Notes: generated by a model not told the origin, from the letters alone. DNA of 64,000 bases from JACVRM01 sp046262315 (GCA_046262315.1 JBHEMZ010000029.1:1-64000), one strand, 5' to 3'; positions 13,968-22,473 are shown, counted from the stretch's first letter. Program-made: numbers and translations.

Positions 13968-15410
13968 TCAGCCCGCGCGGCCCGCTTCGAGGTCTGCGAG
14001 CGCGAGCCGCGCGGCCGCCCAGCCGCACATGCCGTGCACACCGCCGCCGGGTGGGGTCGACGCGGAGCAGAGGTAGAGGCCGCGCCGGCCCGTCCGATAC
14101 GGGATCAGGCGGCGGGCGGGGCGGAAGACGGTCTGCGCCAGCGTCATCGCGCCGCCGTTGATGTCGCCGCCGACCAGGTTCGCGTTGTGCGCCTCAAGCT
14201 CGCGCGGCCCGAGCACGCTACGCGCGAGCACCAAGTCCCGAAAGCCCGGTGCGAAGCGCTCCACCTGTTCCTCGATCGCCGCGGTCGCATCGCCCGCCCA
14301 GCCGTTCGGGACGTGGCAGTACGCCCACGCAACGTGTTTGCCCGCCGGGGCGCGCGAGTCGTCGAAGAGGCTCTGCTGGCAGAACAGGACGAACGGGCGG
14401 CGGGGCGCGCGTCCGTGCCACGGCGCCGACTCCGAAGCCGAGAGCTCGGCGAGCGTGCCGCCGAGGTGGACGGTGGCGGCCCGGCGGCACTTGTCCGCGC
14501 GCCACGGCACCGGGCCGTCGAGCGCCCAGTCGAGCTTGAACGCAGCCGGCCCGAGGCGGAAGCGACGCAGGTCGCTCGCGTAGCGGTCGGACAGGCGCCC
14601 CCGCGCGATCCGCAGCAGCTCGCGGGGGGCGACGTCGGCGAGCACCAGCCGGGCGTCCGGCAGCCTGTCGACGCGCGAGGACGTGTGGATTGTGCCGCCC
14701 TCCGCGCGCAGCCTGGCCGCCAGCGCGTCTGCGAGTCGCTGGGCCCCGCCGCGCACAACCGGCCAGCCGTTTACGTGACCCGCCACGATCAGCGAAAGCC
14801 CGAAGGCGGCGGTGGGCCGCCACTCAAGCGGCAGCATGGAGTGCGCCGCGTTGCCCGCGAAGAAGCTCCGTGCGCGCTCGGTGACGAAAACGCGATCGCC
14901 GAGCGTGCGAGCGGCCGAGAGGGCGGCACGCACGGCCTCGAAGGCGCCGCGCCGCCCGAGTGCGGACAGGAGCCCGGCGACCGCACGAGGCTGCGGCGGA
15001 AGCAGTGCTGCCAGCAGGACAGGCTCGATCGCTTCCCAGCCCTCGACGAGCGGCTCGACGAGCCTTCGGTATGCCTCGCCGTCCGCACCGAGCTGCGCCG
15101 CGGTCGCCCCCACGTCGCGCTCGAGCGTGAGGGCGGTCCCGTCGTCGAAGGGATGCGCAACCGCGGCGGGCGGATGCACCCACTCCACGTCGAGGTCGAG
15201 CTCTCGGAAGGAGGGCGACGAGGCGGCGAGCGGGTAGATCGACGAGCAGACGTCGTGGACGAAGCCGGGGAGCGTGAGCTCGGCCGAGCGCACACCGCCA
15301 CCAACGGTGTCAGCGGCCTCGTGCACCTCGATGTCGAGTCCGGCGCGAGCGAGCGTGATCGCCGCCGCGAGGCCGTTCGGCCCCGAACCGATGATTACTG
15401 CGTCAGGCAT
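13968..15410 (-). CDS. FAD-dependent oxidoreductase, phytoene-desaturase/PYROXD2-like
   Basis: 480 aa from ATG 15410. Dinucleotide-binding motif VIIGSGPNGLAAAITLARAGLDIEVHEA at residues 4-31, VHDVCSSIYP and a late GLYLCSASTPPGGGVHGMCGWAAA typical of the carotenoid-desaturase/PYROXD2 branch of FAD amine-oxidase-like enzymes. No membrane helices. Substrate unknown; relatives oxidise or desaturate hydrophobic compounds. Its start overlaps the stop of the upstream methyltransferase gene by 8 nt (ATGCCTGA), so the two are translationally coupled, together with the acyl-CoA dehydrogenase upstream. Confidence 0.88.
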   Translation of the reverse strand: MPDAVIIGSGPNGLAAAITLARAGLDIEVHEAADTVGGGVRSAELTLPGFVHDVCSSIYPLAASSPSFRELDLDVEWVHPPAAVAHPFDDGTALTLERDVGATAAQLGADGEAYRRLVEPLVEGWEAIEPVLLAALLPPQPRAVAGLLSALGRRGAFEAVRAALSAARTLGDRVFVTERARSFFAGNAAHSMLPLEWRPTAAFGLSLIVAGHVNGWPVVRGGAQRLADALAARLRAEGGTIHTSSRVDRLPDARLVLADVAPRELLRIARGRLSDRYASDLRRFRLGPAAFKLDWALDGPVPWRADKCRRAATVHLGGTLAELSASESAPWHGRAPRRPFVLFCQQSLFDDSRAPAGKHVAWAYCHVPNGWAGDATAAIEEQVERFAPGFRDLVLARSVLGPRELEAHNANLVGGDINGGAMTLAQTVFRPARRLIPYRTGRRGLYLCSASTPPGGGVHGMCGWAAARLALADLEAGRAG

Positions 15411-16155
15411 GTCCAGTAGAGGTCGAGCTGAAGAAGCACCGGAACGTCTGGTCGGGGACGAGCTCTCCCAGACGCTTGGCCAGCTCGCGTCGCTCCTCGT
15501 CAGATAGCGACGCGATGGAGCTCACGGAGAGAACCCTCGCGACCAGCACGTCACGGGAGATCTCGATCTCGTGCGGAATCCGCCGCTCGTTCAGCGGGCC
15601 GAACGGCGAGCGCGCGAACGGCTCCCGCCAGACGCCGGACATGTACCGCGGCCCGCCCGGCTCGCCGCCGCGCTCGAACGCCTGCTCGACGAGCCGCTCG
15701 GCCGCCTCGGGTACGGGCGGATCCACGTCCCGAGGCTCTTCGTTCCAGAGCAGGGCGAGCCCGCCACCCGGCCGCAGCACGCGCGCGATCTCCGCGAGCG
15801 CCCGATCGCCGTGGAACCAGTGGAAGGCCTCGCCCACGAACACGGCATCGACCGAGTCGTCGGGGAGCGGGATCTCCTCTGCCTTGCCGGCCAGGGACTC
15901 GGCCCCCGGTACGACCTCTTCCAGCACGGCACGCATCGAATCGTCTGGCTCGACGGCCACGACGCGTGCAACGCGCGGCACCAGCATGCGCGTCAGCTTG
16001 CCGGTCCCCGCCGCCAGGTCGAGCACTTCCGCCTCGGCCGTCAGTCCGAGCTCCTGGATGAGGAAGTCGACGCCGTGCTCCGGCCAGGCGGGCCGTCCCA
16101 GCTCGTAGTCGCGCGCCGACCGCCCGAAGGCATCCGGCGGAGCCTTACGCGACAC
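15403..16155 (-). CDS. Class I SAM-dependent methyltransferase
   Basis: About 250 aa from GTG 16155, overlapping the acyl-CoA dehydrogenase stop by 11 nt; the longer ORF to 16200 lies inside that gene and is not needed. Motif I is EVLDLAAGTGKLTRML, with VVAVEPDDSMRAVL (acidic residue binding ribose), IPLPDDSVDAVFVGEAFHWF and LRPGGGLALLWNE (motifs II-III), a UbiE/ubiquinone-type methyltransferase pattern. The early DAFGRSARDYELGRPAWP is common in actinobacterial members. Target small molecule unknown. The middle of a three-gene overlapping unit. Confidence 0.9.
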   Translation of the reverse strand: MSRKAPPDAFGRSARDYELGRPAWPEHGVDFLIQELGLTAEAEVLDLAAGTGKLTRMLVPRVARVVAVEPDDSMRAVLEEVVPGAESLAGKAEEIPLPDDSVDAVFVGEAFHWFHGDRALAEIARVLRPGGGLALLWNEEPRDVDPPVPEAAERLVEQAFERGGEPGGPRYMSGVWREPFARSPFGPLNERRIPHEIEISRDVLVARVLSVSSIASLSDEERRELAKRLGELVPDQTFRCFFSSTSTGHA

Positions 16156-17320
16156 CGGCGAGGAGGAACGCCCGGTCCTCCTTGAGCATCTCGCGGGCAA
16201 TCACCAGCCGCTGGATCTGGTTCGTGCCCTCGTAGATCTGCGTGATCTTCGCGTCGCGCATCATGCGCTCGAGCGGGTACTCCTGCATGTAGCCGTACCC
16301 CCCGAGGATCTGCACCGCGTCCGTCGTGACCTCCATGGCCACGTCCGTGCAGTACAGCTTCGCCATCGCCGAGTGCTTCGTCAGGTCGGGATCGTCCGCG
16401 CCGATCATCTGCCCGACCGTGTAGAGCAGCCCGCGGGCGGCCTGGCACTTCGTCTCCATGTCCGCGAGCGTGGCAGCGACGAGCTGGTGCTGCGCGATCG
16501 GCCTGCCCATCGTCTCACGCGTCTTCGCATACTCGAGCGCGTAGTCGGTCGCGCCTTGCGCAAGCCCGAGGCCCTGCGCGCCGATTCCCGGCCTCGAGCG
16601 GTCGAGGATGCGCATGGCGATCCGGAAGCCCTCTCCCTCTTCGCCGAGCAGGCTGTCCGCGGGGATGCGGCAGTCGTCGAAGAAGACCTCGCCCGTGGTC
16701 GAGCCCTTGATGCCCATCTTGGGCTCGATGCGGCCGACGGAGAAACCCGGCGCGTCCGCCTCTACGACGAAGGCCGAGATACCTGCGTGTCCCGCCGTCG
16801 GATCGGTCTTCGCAAAGACGAGGTACAAGCTCGCAACGCCGGCGTTCGTGATGAAGCGCTTCGAGCCGTTGAGGACGTACTCGTCCCCCTCACGGCGCGC
16901 CTCGGAGCGCATCGCGGCCGAGTCCGACCCCGAGCCGGGTTCCGTGAGCGCGTAGGCCGCGAGCCACTCACCGCTGGCGAGCCGCGGCAGCCAGCGCTGC
17001 CTCTGCTCGTCCGTCCCCGCCAGCTTGATGCCAAGCGAGCCGAGCTCCTGGACAGCGATGACGAGGCCGCTTGTCGCGCAGACCTTCGAGACCTCCTCAA
17101 TCGCGACGAGGGTCATCAGCGCGCTCGCCCCAAGGCCGCCGTATTCCTCGTCGAACATGATCCCGAAGACCCCGTGCTCGCGGTAGAGCTCGACCACGTC
17201 CCATGGGAACTCGGCCGACTTGTCGATCTCGGCCGCGCGCGGCGCGATCCGCTCCCGCGCGAGGTCGCGGATCAGGTCGCGGATCTCGCGCTGGTCCTCG
17301 CTCAGCGGGTCGATCGGCAC
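16145..17320 (-). CDS. Acyl-CoA dehydrogenase
   Basis: 391 aa, full length for the family, from GTG 17320. FAD/acyl-CoA signatures: AYALTEPGSGSDSAAM (about 126-141), NGSKRFITNA, and the C-terminal VQILGGYGYMQEYPLERMMRDAKITQIYEGTNQIQRLVIARE, with the catalytic glutamate expected in IYEGTNQ. It catalyses the first step of beta-oxidation, passing electrons to ETF. Chain length is not readable, but the sequence most resembles short/medium-chain or butyryl-CoA-type enzymes. It leads an overlapping unit with a methyltransferase and an FAD oxidoreductase. Confidence 0.95.
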   Translation of the reverse strand: MPIDPLSEDQREIRDLIRDLARERIAPRAAEIDKSAEFPWDVVELYREHGVFGIMFDEEYGGLGASALMTLVAIEEVSKVCATSGLVIAVQELGSLGIKLAGTDEQRQRWLPRLASGEWLAAYALTEPGSGSDSAAMRSEARREGDEYVLNGSKRFITNAGVASLYLVFAKTDPTAGHAGISAFVVEADAPGFSVGRIEPKMGIKGSTTGEVFFDDCRIPADSLLGEEGEGFRIAMRILDRSRPGIGAQGLGLAQGATDYALEYAKTRETMGRPIAQHQLVAATLADMETKCQAARGLLYTVGQMIGADDPDLTKHSAMAKLYCTDVAMEVTTDAVQILGGYGYMQEYPLERMMRDAKITQIYEGTNQIQRLVIAREMLKEDRAFLLAGVA

Positions 17321-17382
17321 GGCCGCAGTCTACGTCTCGACCCCCCAGTTTCGATCGCCGCGGGGCGGGAAGACGAAGACCC

Positions 17383-17685
17383 ATGACGACGTATTTGGAC
17401 ACAGTGACGACGAGGGTTCGGCGGCGGAGAAGCCGAGCCGAGCGAGTGAAAGCCGCCTTCCGCGATGCCACGCTGGCACCGCCTTCGTGGCGCCAGGCGG
17501 TACCAGCCGCGGCCGCCGTCGCCGCGCTCGGGCTGCTCGTGGTCTTCGCGCGCCGGCGATTCTGGCAGGGGCTCGCGCTCGTGGCCGAGGCCGTGGAGGA
17601 GGTCGCCGACACGGTTGAGGACGCCGCCGAGGACCTGAGCGACGCCGCCCGCGCTCGGGCCGACGGCGCACCCGCCGAGAATTAG
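17383..17685 (+). CDS. Small single-pass membrane protein
   Basis: 100 aa from ATG 17383. Basic N-terminus (TTRVRRRRSRAERVKAAFR), one membrane segment (AVPAAAAVAALGLLVVFA, about 40-57), then an acidic, helical tail (AEAVEEVADTVEDAAEDLSDAARA), which may form a coiled coil. The architecture resembles small actinobacterial stress or division-associated proteins, but I recognise no family. Its stop overlaps the convergent FAD-Rieske gene stop by 3 nt. Confidence 0.65.
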   Translation: MTTYLDTVTTRVRRRRSRAERVKAAFRDATLAPPSWRQAVPAAAAVAALGLLVVFARRRFWQGLALVAEAVEEVADTVEDAAEDLSDAARARADGAPAEN

Positions 17686-19187
17686 CCCGGCAGCTTCCGC
17701 GGCTTTAGGTCGCGGGTCGTCGGCCCCTGGATGACCTTACCTTCGCCCGTGTAGCGCGAGCCGTGGCAGGGGCAGTCCCAGCTTCGCTCCGCCGGATTCC
17801 AGTCCACGATGCAGTACAGGTGGCGGCAGAGCGGCGAGTGCGCGTGCAGGTCGCCCGCGTCATCGCGGTACACCGCGGTCTTGCGCCCGCGTACGCGCAC
17901 CAGCGCGCCGTCGCCCGGCCGCAGCTCGTCGGGCTTCGGCCCCCGGGAGAGCCTCACCCGATCCGTCACGTAGCGGATGCCCGTTGACGTGTTCTCGGCG
18001 ACGAACTTGCCGAGTGATGCTCGCGGATGCCAGCGCTTCGACTCGAAGATGCCGGCCCACGCGTTCGCGCGCCCTAGGATGCGGTCGGTGAGGATCAGGG
18101 CGGCCACGGTCCCGTTGGTCATGCCCCACTTATTGAAGCCAGTGCCCGTGAAGAGGTGTTTCGAGCCACGCGTCAGCCGCCCGATGTACGGCACGCGGTC
18201 GAGCGGCATGTAGTCCATCGTCGACCAGCGGTACTCGACGGGCTCGGCCTCGGGCCAGTGCCGCCGCAGGAACTCCTCGAGCTGGTCGTAGCGCTCCGGC
18301 GTGTCGGGCTCGCGCCCCGACTTGTGGCCGTTGCCGCCGATCGAGAGGTAGATGCGCTCGCTGTCGCGCATCGTGCGGATGGAGCGCGTCGGCTGCCCCG
18401 CGTTGATGAACATCCCGTCCGGGTCAGGAGCGCCCCCGAGGGGCGCCGCGATCGCGTACGAGCGGTGCGCGTGCGCCTTGGCGAAGAAGAGCCCGCGGTC
18501 GAGGATGGGCAGCTGCGTCGCGATGACCACGTCCCGTGCGCGCACGGTGCCGCCTTCTGCCGTGACCGAGCACGGCTGGCCGTCGGACGCGTCCTGGACG
18601 CGCGTGTGCTCGAAGACGTGGCTGCCGTCGCCCGGAATGCCCGCCGCGAGCGCGAGCAGGTACTTGCGCGGGTGAAACTGCGCCTGGTTCTCGAGCCGCA
18701 ACGCGCCCGCGACCTCGAAAGGCAGCGACGTCTCGCGCGTGAACGAGGCCGGGAGCCCGACGCGCTGCTGGACCTCCGCCTCCTCGCGCAACCGCTCGAC
18801 GTCCTCGGCGGTGTCGGCGTACACGAAGTTGGCGCGGCGCTCGAAGTCCGCGTCCGCACCGAGCTCCCCGATGCGCTCGACGGCGGCCTGCTGCGCCTCC
18901 GCGTAGGTGCGCGCCCCGGCCTCGCCGAACTTCTTGCTCAGCTCGCCGTAGATGACGCCGTGGCCGGCCGTGACCTTCGCGGTCGTGTATCCGGTCGCAC
19001 CATGGACGATGCGCTTCGACTCGAGCAGCGCGACCGTCTTGCCCTCGCGCTTGAGCAGCGCCGCCGCGGTGATGCCCATGATCCCGCCGCCGACGACGGC
19101 CACGTCGACCGAGACCTCCCCCTCGAGCGCGGGGTAGTCCGTCTCGGGTGTCGTACCGATCCAGAACGACGGTCCTCCCTGGCTCAT
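17682..19187 (-). CDS. FAD-dependent oxidoreductase fused to a Rieske [2Fe-2S] domain
   Basis: 501 aa from ATG 19187 with a strong Shine-Dalgarno (AAGGAGAAGG). N-terminal DAO-type FAD domain (VAVVGGGIMGITAAALLKREGKTVALLE at 30-57; GTGFNKWGMTNGTVAALILTDRIL near 350) followed at about 430-500 by a Rieske domain with CRHLYCIVDWN and WDCPCHGSRY. The cluster ligands are CxH and CPCH. Such fusions are predicted to pass electrons from an amino- or hydroxy-substrate through FAD to the iron-sulfur centre; the natural substrate is unknown. ATGA overlap with the upstream VOC gene puts it at the end of an SDR-MaoC-VOC operon. Confidence 0.92.
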   Translation of the reverse strand: MSQGGPSFWIGTTPETDYPALEGEVSVDVAVVGGGIMGITAAALLKREGKTVALLESKRIVHGATGYTTAKVTAGHGVIYGELSKKFGEAGARTYAEAQQAAVERIGELGADADFERRANFVYADTAEDVERLREEAEVQQRVGLPASFTRETSLPFEVAGALRLENQAQFHPRKYLLALAAGIPGDGSHVFEHTRVQDASDGQPCSVTAEGGTVRARDVVIATQLPILDRGLFFAKAHAHRSYAIAAPLGGAPDPDGMFINAGQPTRSIRTMRDSERIYLSIGGNGHKSGREPDTPERYDQLEEFLRRHWPEAEPVEYRWSTMDYMPLDRVPYIGRLTRGSKHLFTGTGFNKWGMTNGTVAALILTDRILGRANAWAGIFESKRWHPRASLGKFVAENTSTGIRYVTDRVRLSRGPKPDELRPGDGALVRVRGRKTAVYRDDAGDLHAHSPLCRHLYCIVDWNPAERSWDCPCHGSRYTGEGKVIQGPTTRDLKPRKLPG

Positions 19188-19555
19188 GCCTTCTCCTTCG
19201 CAGAAACGAGCACGACGGATTGCGCCGAGCGCTCCACGGGGCCGTGATTGACCGCCTCGACATTGTTGCCGTCCGGATCGAGCGCGTAGGCGCCGTAGTA
19301 GCCCGGGTGGTACGGACGCTCTCCGGGCGAGCCGTTGTCGCGGCCGCCGGCGGCCAGCGCGACCTCGTGGAAACGGTCGACCGTGTCTCGGTCGGGAGTC
19401 TGGAACGCGAGGTGAAGCCCGCTCGTCGGCTCGCGGTCGGCGGAGACGAAGAGCTCGTCCGCTGAGAAGGCCCAGTCGGCCTCCCAGGTCAGGTCGCGGC
19501 CCAGGGCTCCGAGTACTGCCCGATAGAAGCGCTTTGAGGCCTCGAGGTCGTGCAC
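19184..19555 (-). CDS. VOC-family (glyoxalase/bleomycin-resistance-like) protein
   Basis: Single VOC module: HDLEASKRFYRAVLGALG, then GLHLAFQTPDRDTVDRFHEVALAAGG and a C-terminal YYGAYALDPDGNNVEAVNHG with the usual metal-ligand glutamate. The conserved first strand, LLDHVHLRVHDLE, is encoded in frame upstream of GTG 19555, but the only start-like codon there is CTG at 19579; there is no ATG, GTG or TTG before the in-frame stop. The true start is therefore uncertain. It lies between the MaoC gene and the FAD-Rieske gene in a likely operon. Confidence 0.8.
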   Translation of the reverse strand: MHDLEASKRFYRAVLGALGRDLTWEADWAFSADELFVSADREPTSGLHLAFQTPDRDTVDRFHEVALAAGGRDNGSPGERPYHPGYYGAYALDPDGNNVEAVNHGPVERSAQSVVLVSAKEKA

Positions 19556-19595
19556 GCGCAGGTGGACGTGGTCGAGCAGCCGGCCAACGTGATAC

Positions 19596-20045
19596 TCAGA
19601 AGACGAGGTAGAGCACCTCGCCCACGAGCGCCGGTTTCTCGGCGTCGCGGATCTCGATCTCGACGCCCAGCCGGTAGAGGACGCCGTCGCCGCGCCGTTC
19701 GCTGGAGTTGATCCTGGCGCGCAGGCGCACGTCCGATCCCGACTGCACGGGCGCGGTGAAGCGGATCCGCTCGATCCCGTAGTTGATCCCCATACGCGCG
19801 TCGGTGACCCGCATGAGCTCGGAGAGGAGCGCGGGGATCATCGAGAGCGACAGGTAACCGTGCGCCACAGTCGTCCCGAAAGGGCCGCGCGCGGCCGCCT
19901 CTGGATCCACGTGGATCCACTGGTGGTCGCCGGTGGCCTCGGCGAAGAGCTCGATTGCGCGCTGCTCGATTCGCACCCAGCCCGTCCCGCCGAGATCGCG
20001 CTCGCCGGCCGACTCGAGCTCGGAGAGGGTCAGCTCAGCGGTCAC
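19596..20045 (-). CDS. MaoC-like (R)-specific enoyl-CoA hydratase
   Basis: 149 aa from GTG 20045, which follows the SDR stop by one base. Hot-dog fold with the hydratase-2 motif: AEATGDHQWIHVDPEAAARGPFGTTVAHGYLSLSM (about 36-70), carrying the catalytic Asp and His. It hydrates trans-2-enoyl-CoA to 3-hydroxyacyl-CoA. The upstream SDR could oxidise that product, so the pair can perform two successive beta-oxidation steps, like the fused peroxisomal multifunctional enzyme. Confidence 0.93.
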   Translation of the reverse strand: MTAELTLSELESAGERDLGGTGWVRIEQRAIELFAEATGDHQWIHVDPEAAARGPFGTTVAHGYLSLSMIPALLSELMRVTDARMGINYGIERIRFTAPVQSGSDVRLRARINSSERRGDGVLYRLGVEIEIRDAEKPALVGEVLYLVF

Positions 20046-20046
20046 G

Positions 20047-20982
20047 TCAGACCGTCCTCATGGACTGGCCGCCCGCCTGCTGCATCATCGGCACCATGCC
20101 GGTCGGCGCGGCGCCGTCGGGGAAGCGCTCGCGAAGCTCGGCGAGCAGCTCGTCGGCGTCCCAGCGCCCGTCGGCGGCGAAAATCTCGCCGGCCTCCCAG
20201 GGTTGCAGCACGTTGACGACGCCGCCCCACACGAAGAAGCACTGGCCGGTGATGTCCTGCGCCTCGTCGGCGCAGAGCGCGACCACGACCGGCGCCATGT
20301 TGGCCGGGTCGAGCGGGTCGAATCCCTCCCCTGGCAGCGCGAGCTCGCCGAACGTTTCCTCGGTCATGCGCGTGCGCGCGTTCGGCGCGAGGCAGTTGAC
20401 GGTGACGCCGTAGCGGCCGAGTTCCTGGGCCGCGATGAGCGTCAAGCCGGCGATACCGGCCTTGGCGGCCCCGTAATTCGCCTGGCCGACGTTGCCGAAG
20501 ACACCCGAAGGGCTCGACGTGTTGATGACGCGGCCGCGCACCTCCTCCCCGGCCTTCGAGCGCTCACGCCAGTGGGCGGCGGCGTGCCGCGTAGGCGCGA
20601 AGTGGCCTTTCAGGTGGACGGCGATGACGGCGTCCCACTCCTCCTCGGACATGTTGACGAGCATGCGGTCGCGCAGGATCCCGGCGTTGTTGACCAGGAT
20701 GTCGAGCCGGCCCCACCTCTCGACCGCCTGCTGCACCATTCGCTCGGCGCCCGCGAAGTCGGCCACGTTCTCGTGGTTTGCGACCGCCTCCCCGCCGGCC
20801 GCGGCGATCTCGTCGGCGACTGACTTCGCAGGTGAGGCGTCGGCGCCCTCCCCTGCGAGTGAGCCGCCCAAGTCGTTGACGACGACGCGTGCCCCGGCGC
20901 GGGCGAGCGCGAGCGCGTGCTCGTGGCCGATCCCGCGCCCAGCGCCGGTAACGATCGCGACCTTTCCCTCGAGCGATGGCAT
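20047..20982 (-). CDS. SDR-family 3-hydroxyacyl-CoA dehydrogenase-like oxidoreductase
   Basis: 311 aa from ATG 20982. Rossmann motif TGAGRGIGHEHALALARAGARVVVNDLGGS (about 12-41), catalytic SSPSG...YGAAK (Ser, Tyr, Lys), NNAGILRDRML. The NDLGG pattern and the long C-terminal part (EAGEIFAADGRWDADEL) match the dehydrogenase domain of the MFE-2-type beta-oxidation protein. It likely acts with the adjacent MaoC hydratase. Upstream, a perfect 29-bp tandem duplication covers the promoter and leader. Confidence 0.92.
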   Translation of the reverse strand: MPSLEGKVAIVTGAGRGIGHEHALALARAGARVVVNDLGGSLAGEGADASPAKSVADEIAAAGGEAVANHENVADFAGAERMVQQAVERWGRLDILVNNAGILRDRMLVNMSEEEWDAVIAVHLKGHFAPTRHAAAHWRERSKAGEEVRGRVINTSSPSGVFGNVGQANYGAAKAGIAGLTLIAAQELGRYGVTVNCLAPNARTRMTEETFGELALPGEGFDPLDPANMAPVVVALCADEAQDITGQCFFVWGGVVNVLQPWEAGEIFAADGRWDADELLAELRERFPDGAAPTGMVPMMQQAGGQSMRTV

Positions 20983-20983
20983 G

Positions 20984-21041
20984 CGCCGGTCCTCATACCA
21001 CAGTCGAAGCGCCGCCGGTCCTCATACCACAGTCGAAGCGC
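20984..21041. repeat. Perfect 29-bp tandem duplication in the SDR leader/promoter
   Basis: Two identical 29-bp units (20984-21012 and 21013-21041), each containing CCTCATACCACAGTCGAAGC. On the minus strand each unit includes TATGAGG, which may act as Shine-Dalgarno/-10 sequence for the SDR gene starting at 20982. Exact identity implies a recent duplication, which could alter expression. Confidence 0.8.
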
Positions 21042-21075
21042 CCACCCGACAGGGACATTCCCTCCATCGGCGAAG

Positions 21076-21289
21076 GCGGGGTTCCCCCGCCGCAGCCACG
21101 ACGCGCGCAGTCGCGTCTGACTCTTCCGGCAACCCGCGGCAAGTCGTCATGGCGCGCGCAGCGCGCCGGACTTGCGGCGGCAAGGAGGCGGGCTTGCCCC
21201 GCCGCAGCCACACCCGCGCGAAGTCGCGTCTGACTTCTCGGCAAACCCCACAGCAAGTCGTCATGGCGCGCGCAGCGCGCCGGACTTGC
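21076..21289. repeat. Mosaic palindromic repeat block (two composite units)
   Basis: Between the divergent SDR and lactate-oxidase-like genes, three short elements recur in fixed order. A: hairpin GGCGGG/CCCCGCC (21076-21092; 21187-21203). B: AAGTCGCGTCTGACTT-like inverted repeat (21221-21236, with a degraded copy near 21109). C: 37-nt hairpin with outer arms GCAAGTC/GACTTGC and inner arms GGCGCGC/GCGCGCC (21139-21175; 21253-21289). The same A-B-C order is seen at 46948-47147, and a lone C copy at 1998-2034. The region 20983-21315 otherwise holds no gene. This resembles a BIME/REP-type interspersed element. Confidence 0.8.
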
Positions 21290-21315
21290 GGTGGCGAGAC
21301 TTAGGATCTGCGTCC

Positions 21316-22473
21316 ATGACCTCCTTCGAGGGCAGCCAGGTCCAGAACGCGATCTACGTTTCGGGCGAGTCCCCGTGGCCGATCGCGCCGGAGGAATGGG
21401 AAGCGCGCGCCGCCGAGGTGCTCGACCCCGGCCCGTTCGACTACATCGCGGGAGGGGCGGGCTCCGAGGCGACGATGCGCGCCAACCTGGAGGCGTTCGA
21501 GCGCCGCCGGCTGCGTCCGCGAATGCTGCGTGGGAACGCGGAGCGGGACATCGCGGTCGAGGTGCTGGGGACGCACTCGCCCGGGCCGTTCTTCCTCGCC
21601 CCGATCGGCGTGCTGTCCATCGCGCATCCCGAGGGCGAGCTCGCGGTAGCGCGCGCGGCCGCGGCGACCGGCGTGCCGCTCGTACTCTCGAGCGCGGCCT
21701 CGCACCCGCTCGAGGAGGTCGCCGCCGAGCTGGGAGACACTCCCCGCTGGTTCCAGCTCTACTGGGTCAACGACCGCGAGATAGCGATCAGCCTGGTGGA
21801 GCGGGCGGCGGCGGCCGGCTACGGCGCGATCGTCGTCACGATCGACACGCTGACGCTGGGCTGGCGGCCGCGCGACCTCCGCAGGGCCTACCTGCCCTTC
21901 GTGATCGGCGAGGGCTGCGCGCAGTTCTTCTCCGATCCCGTCTTCCGTAGCCGGCTCGCCAAGCCTCCCGAGGAGGACCCGCTGACCGCGGCCGTGACCA
22001 TGCTCGGCACCTTCCCGAACCTCGGACTCACCTGGGACGATCTCGCCTGGATGCGCGGGCAGACCGAGCTACCGCTGCTCGTCAAGGGCGTCCTTACGGG
22101 CGAGGACGCGCTGCGCGCGCGCGAATGCGGCGTCGACGGCGTCGTCGTCTCGAACCACGGCGGTCGGCAGGTGGACGGCTCGGTCGCCGCCCTGGATGCG
22201 CTCGTGGAGGTGCGGGCTGTTCTCGGCGACGAAGTGGCCGTGCTCATGGACAGCGGCATCAGGACCGGTGCGGACGTGCTCAAGGCGCTCGCGCTCGGCG
22301 CGAACGCCGTCCTGCTCGGCCGGCCGTACGTGTACGGCCTCGCGGTCGGCGGCCAGGAGGGGGTCGAGACCGTCATCCGCCACCTGCTCGCCGAGACCGA
22401 CCTGACGCTCGCTTTGCTCGGCGGCGTCCAGGCCGGCGAGCTCGATTCGTCGTGGATCGCGGCGTCGTCATGA
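21316..22473 (+). CDS. FMN-dependent alpha-hydroxy-acid oxidase/monooxygenase (lactate-oxidase-like)
   Basis: 385 aa from ATG 21316, preceded by TAGGAT (21302-21307), 8 nt upstream. FMN-dependent TIM-barrel signatures: FDYIAGGAGSEATMRANLEAFERRRLRPRML, PLLVKGVLTGEDALRA (the FMN-binding lysine), the catalytic SNHGGRQVDGSVAALDAL (His and Arg) and MDSGIRTGADVLKALALGANAVLLGRPYVYG. It oxidises L-2-hydroxy acids; members of this branch are often annotated lactate 2-monooxygenase. The ATGA overlap with the alcohol dehydrogenase suggests both act in one oxidation pathway. Confidence 0.93.
   Translation: MTSFEGSQVQNAIYVSGESPWPIAPEEWEARAAEVLDPGPFDYIAGGAGSEATMRANLEAFERRRLRPRMLRGNAERDIAVEVLGTHSPGPFFLAPIGVLSIAHPEGELAVARAAAATGVPLVLSSAASHPLEEVAAELGDTPRWFQLYWVNDREIAISLVERAAAAGYGAIVVTIDTLTLGWRPRDLRRAYLPFVIGEGCAQFFSDPVFRSRLAKPPEEDPLTAAVTMLGTFPNLGLTWDDLAWMRGQTELPLLVKGVLTGEDALRARECGVDGVVVSNHGGRQVDGSVAALDALVEVRAVLGDEVAVLMDSGIRTGADVLKALALGANAVLLGRPYVYGLAVGGQEGVETVIRHLLAETDLTLALLGGVQAGELDSSWIAASS

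Noticed and set aside
15403..16200. Longer methyltransferase start at 16200
   Set aside because: Extra 15 residues lie within the acyl-CoA dehydrogenase coding end and are Arg/Ser-rich; GTG 16155 matches family starts.
20492..21304. ORFs in the mosaic repeat (MARAARRTCGG-like peptides)
   Set aside because: Translations of palindromic repeats in several frames; seen at each repeat locus, not conserved protein.
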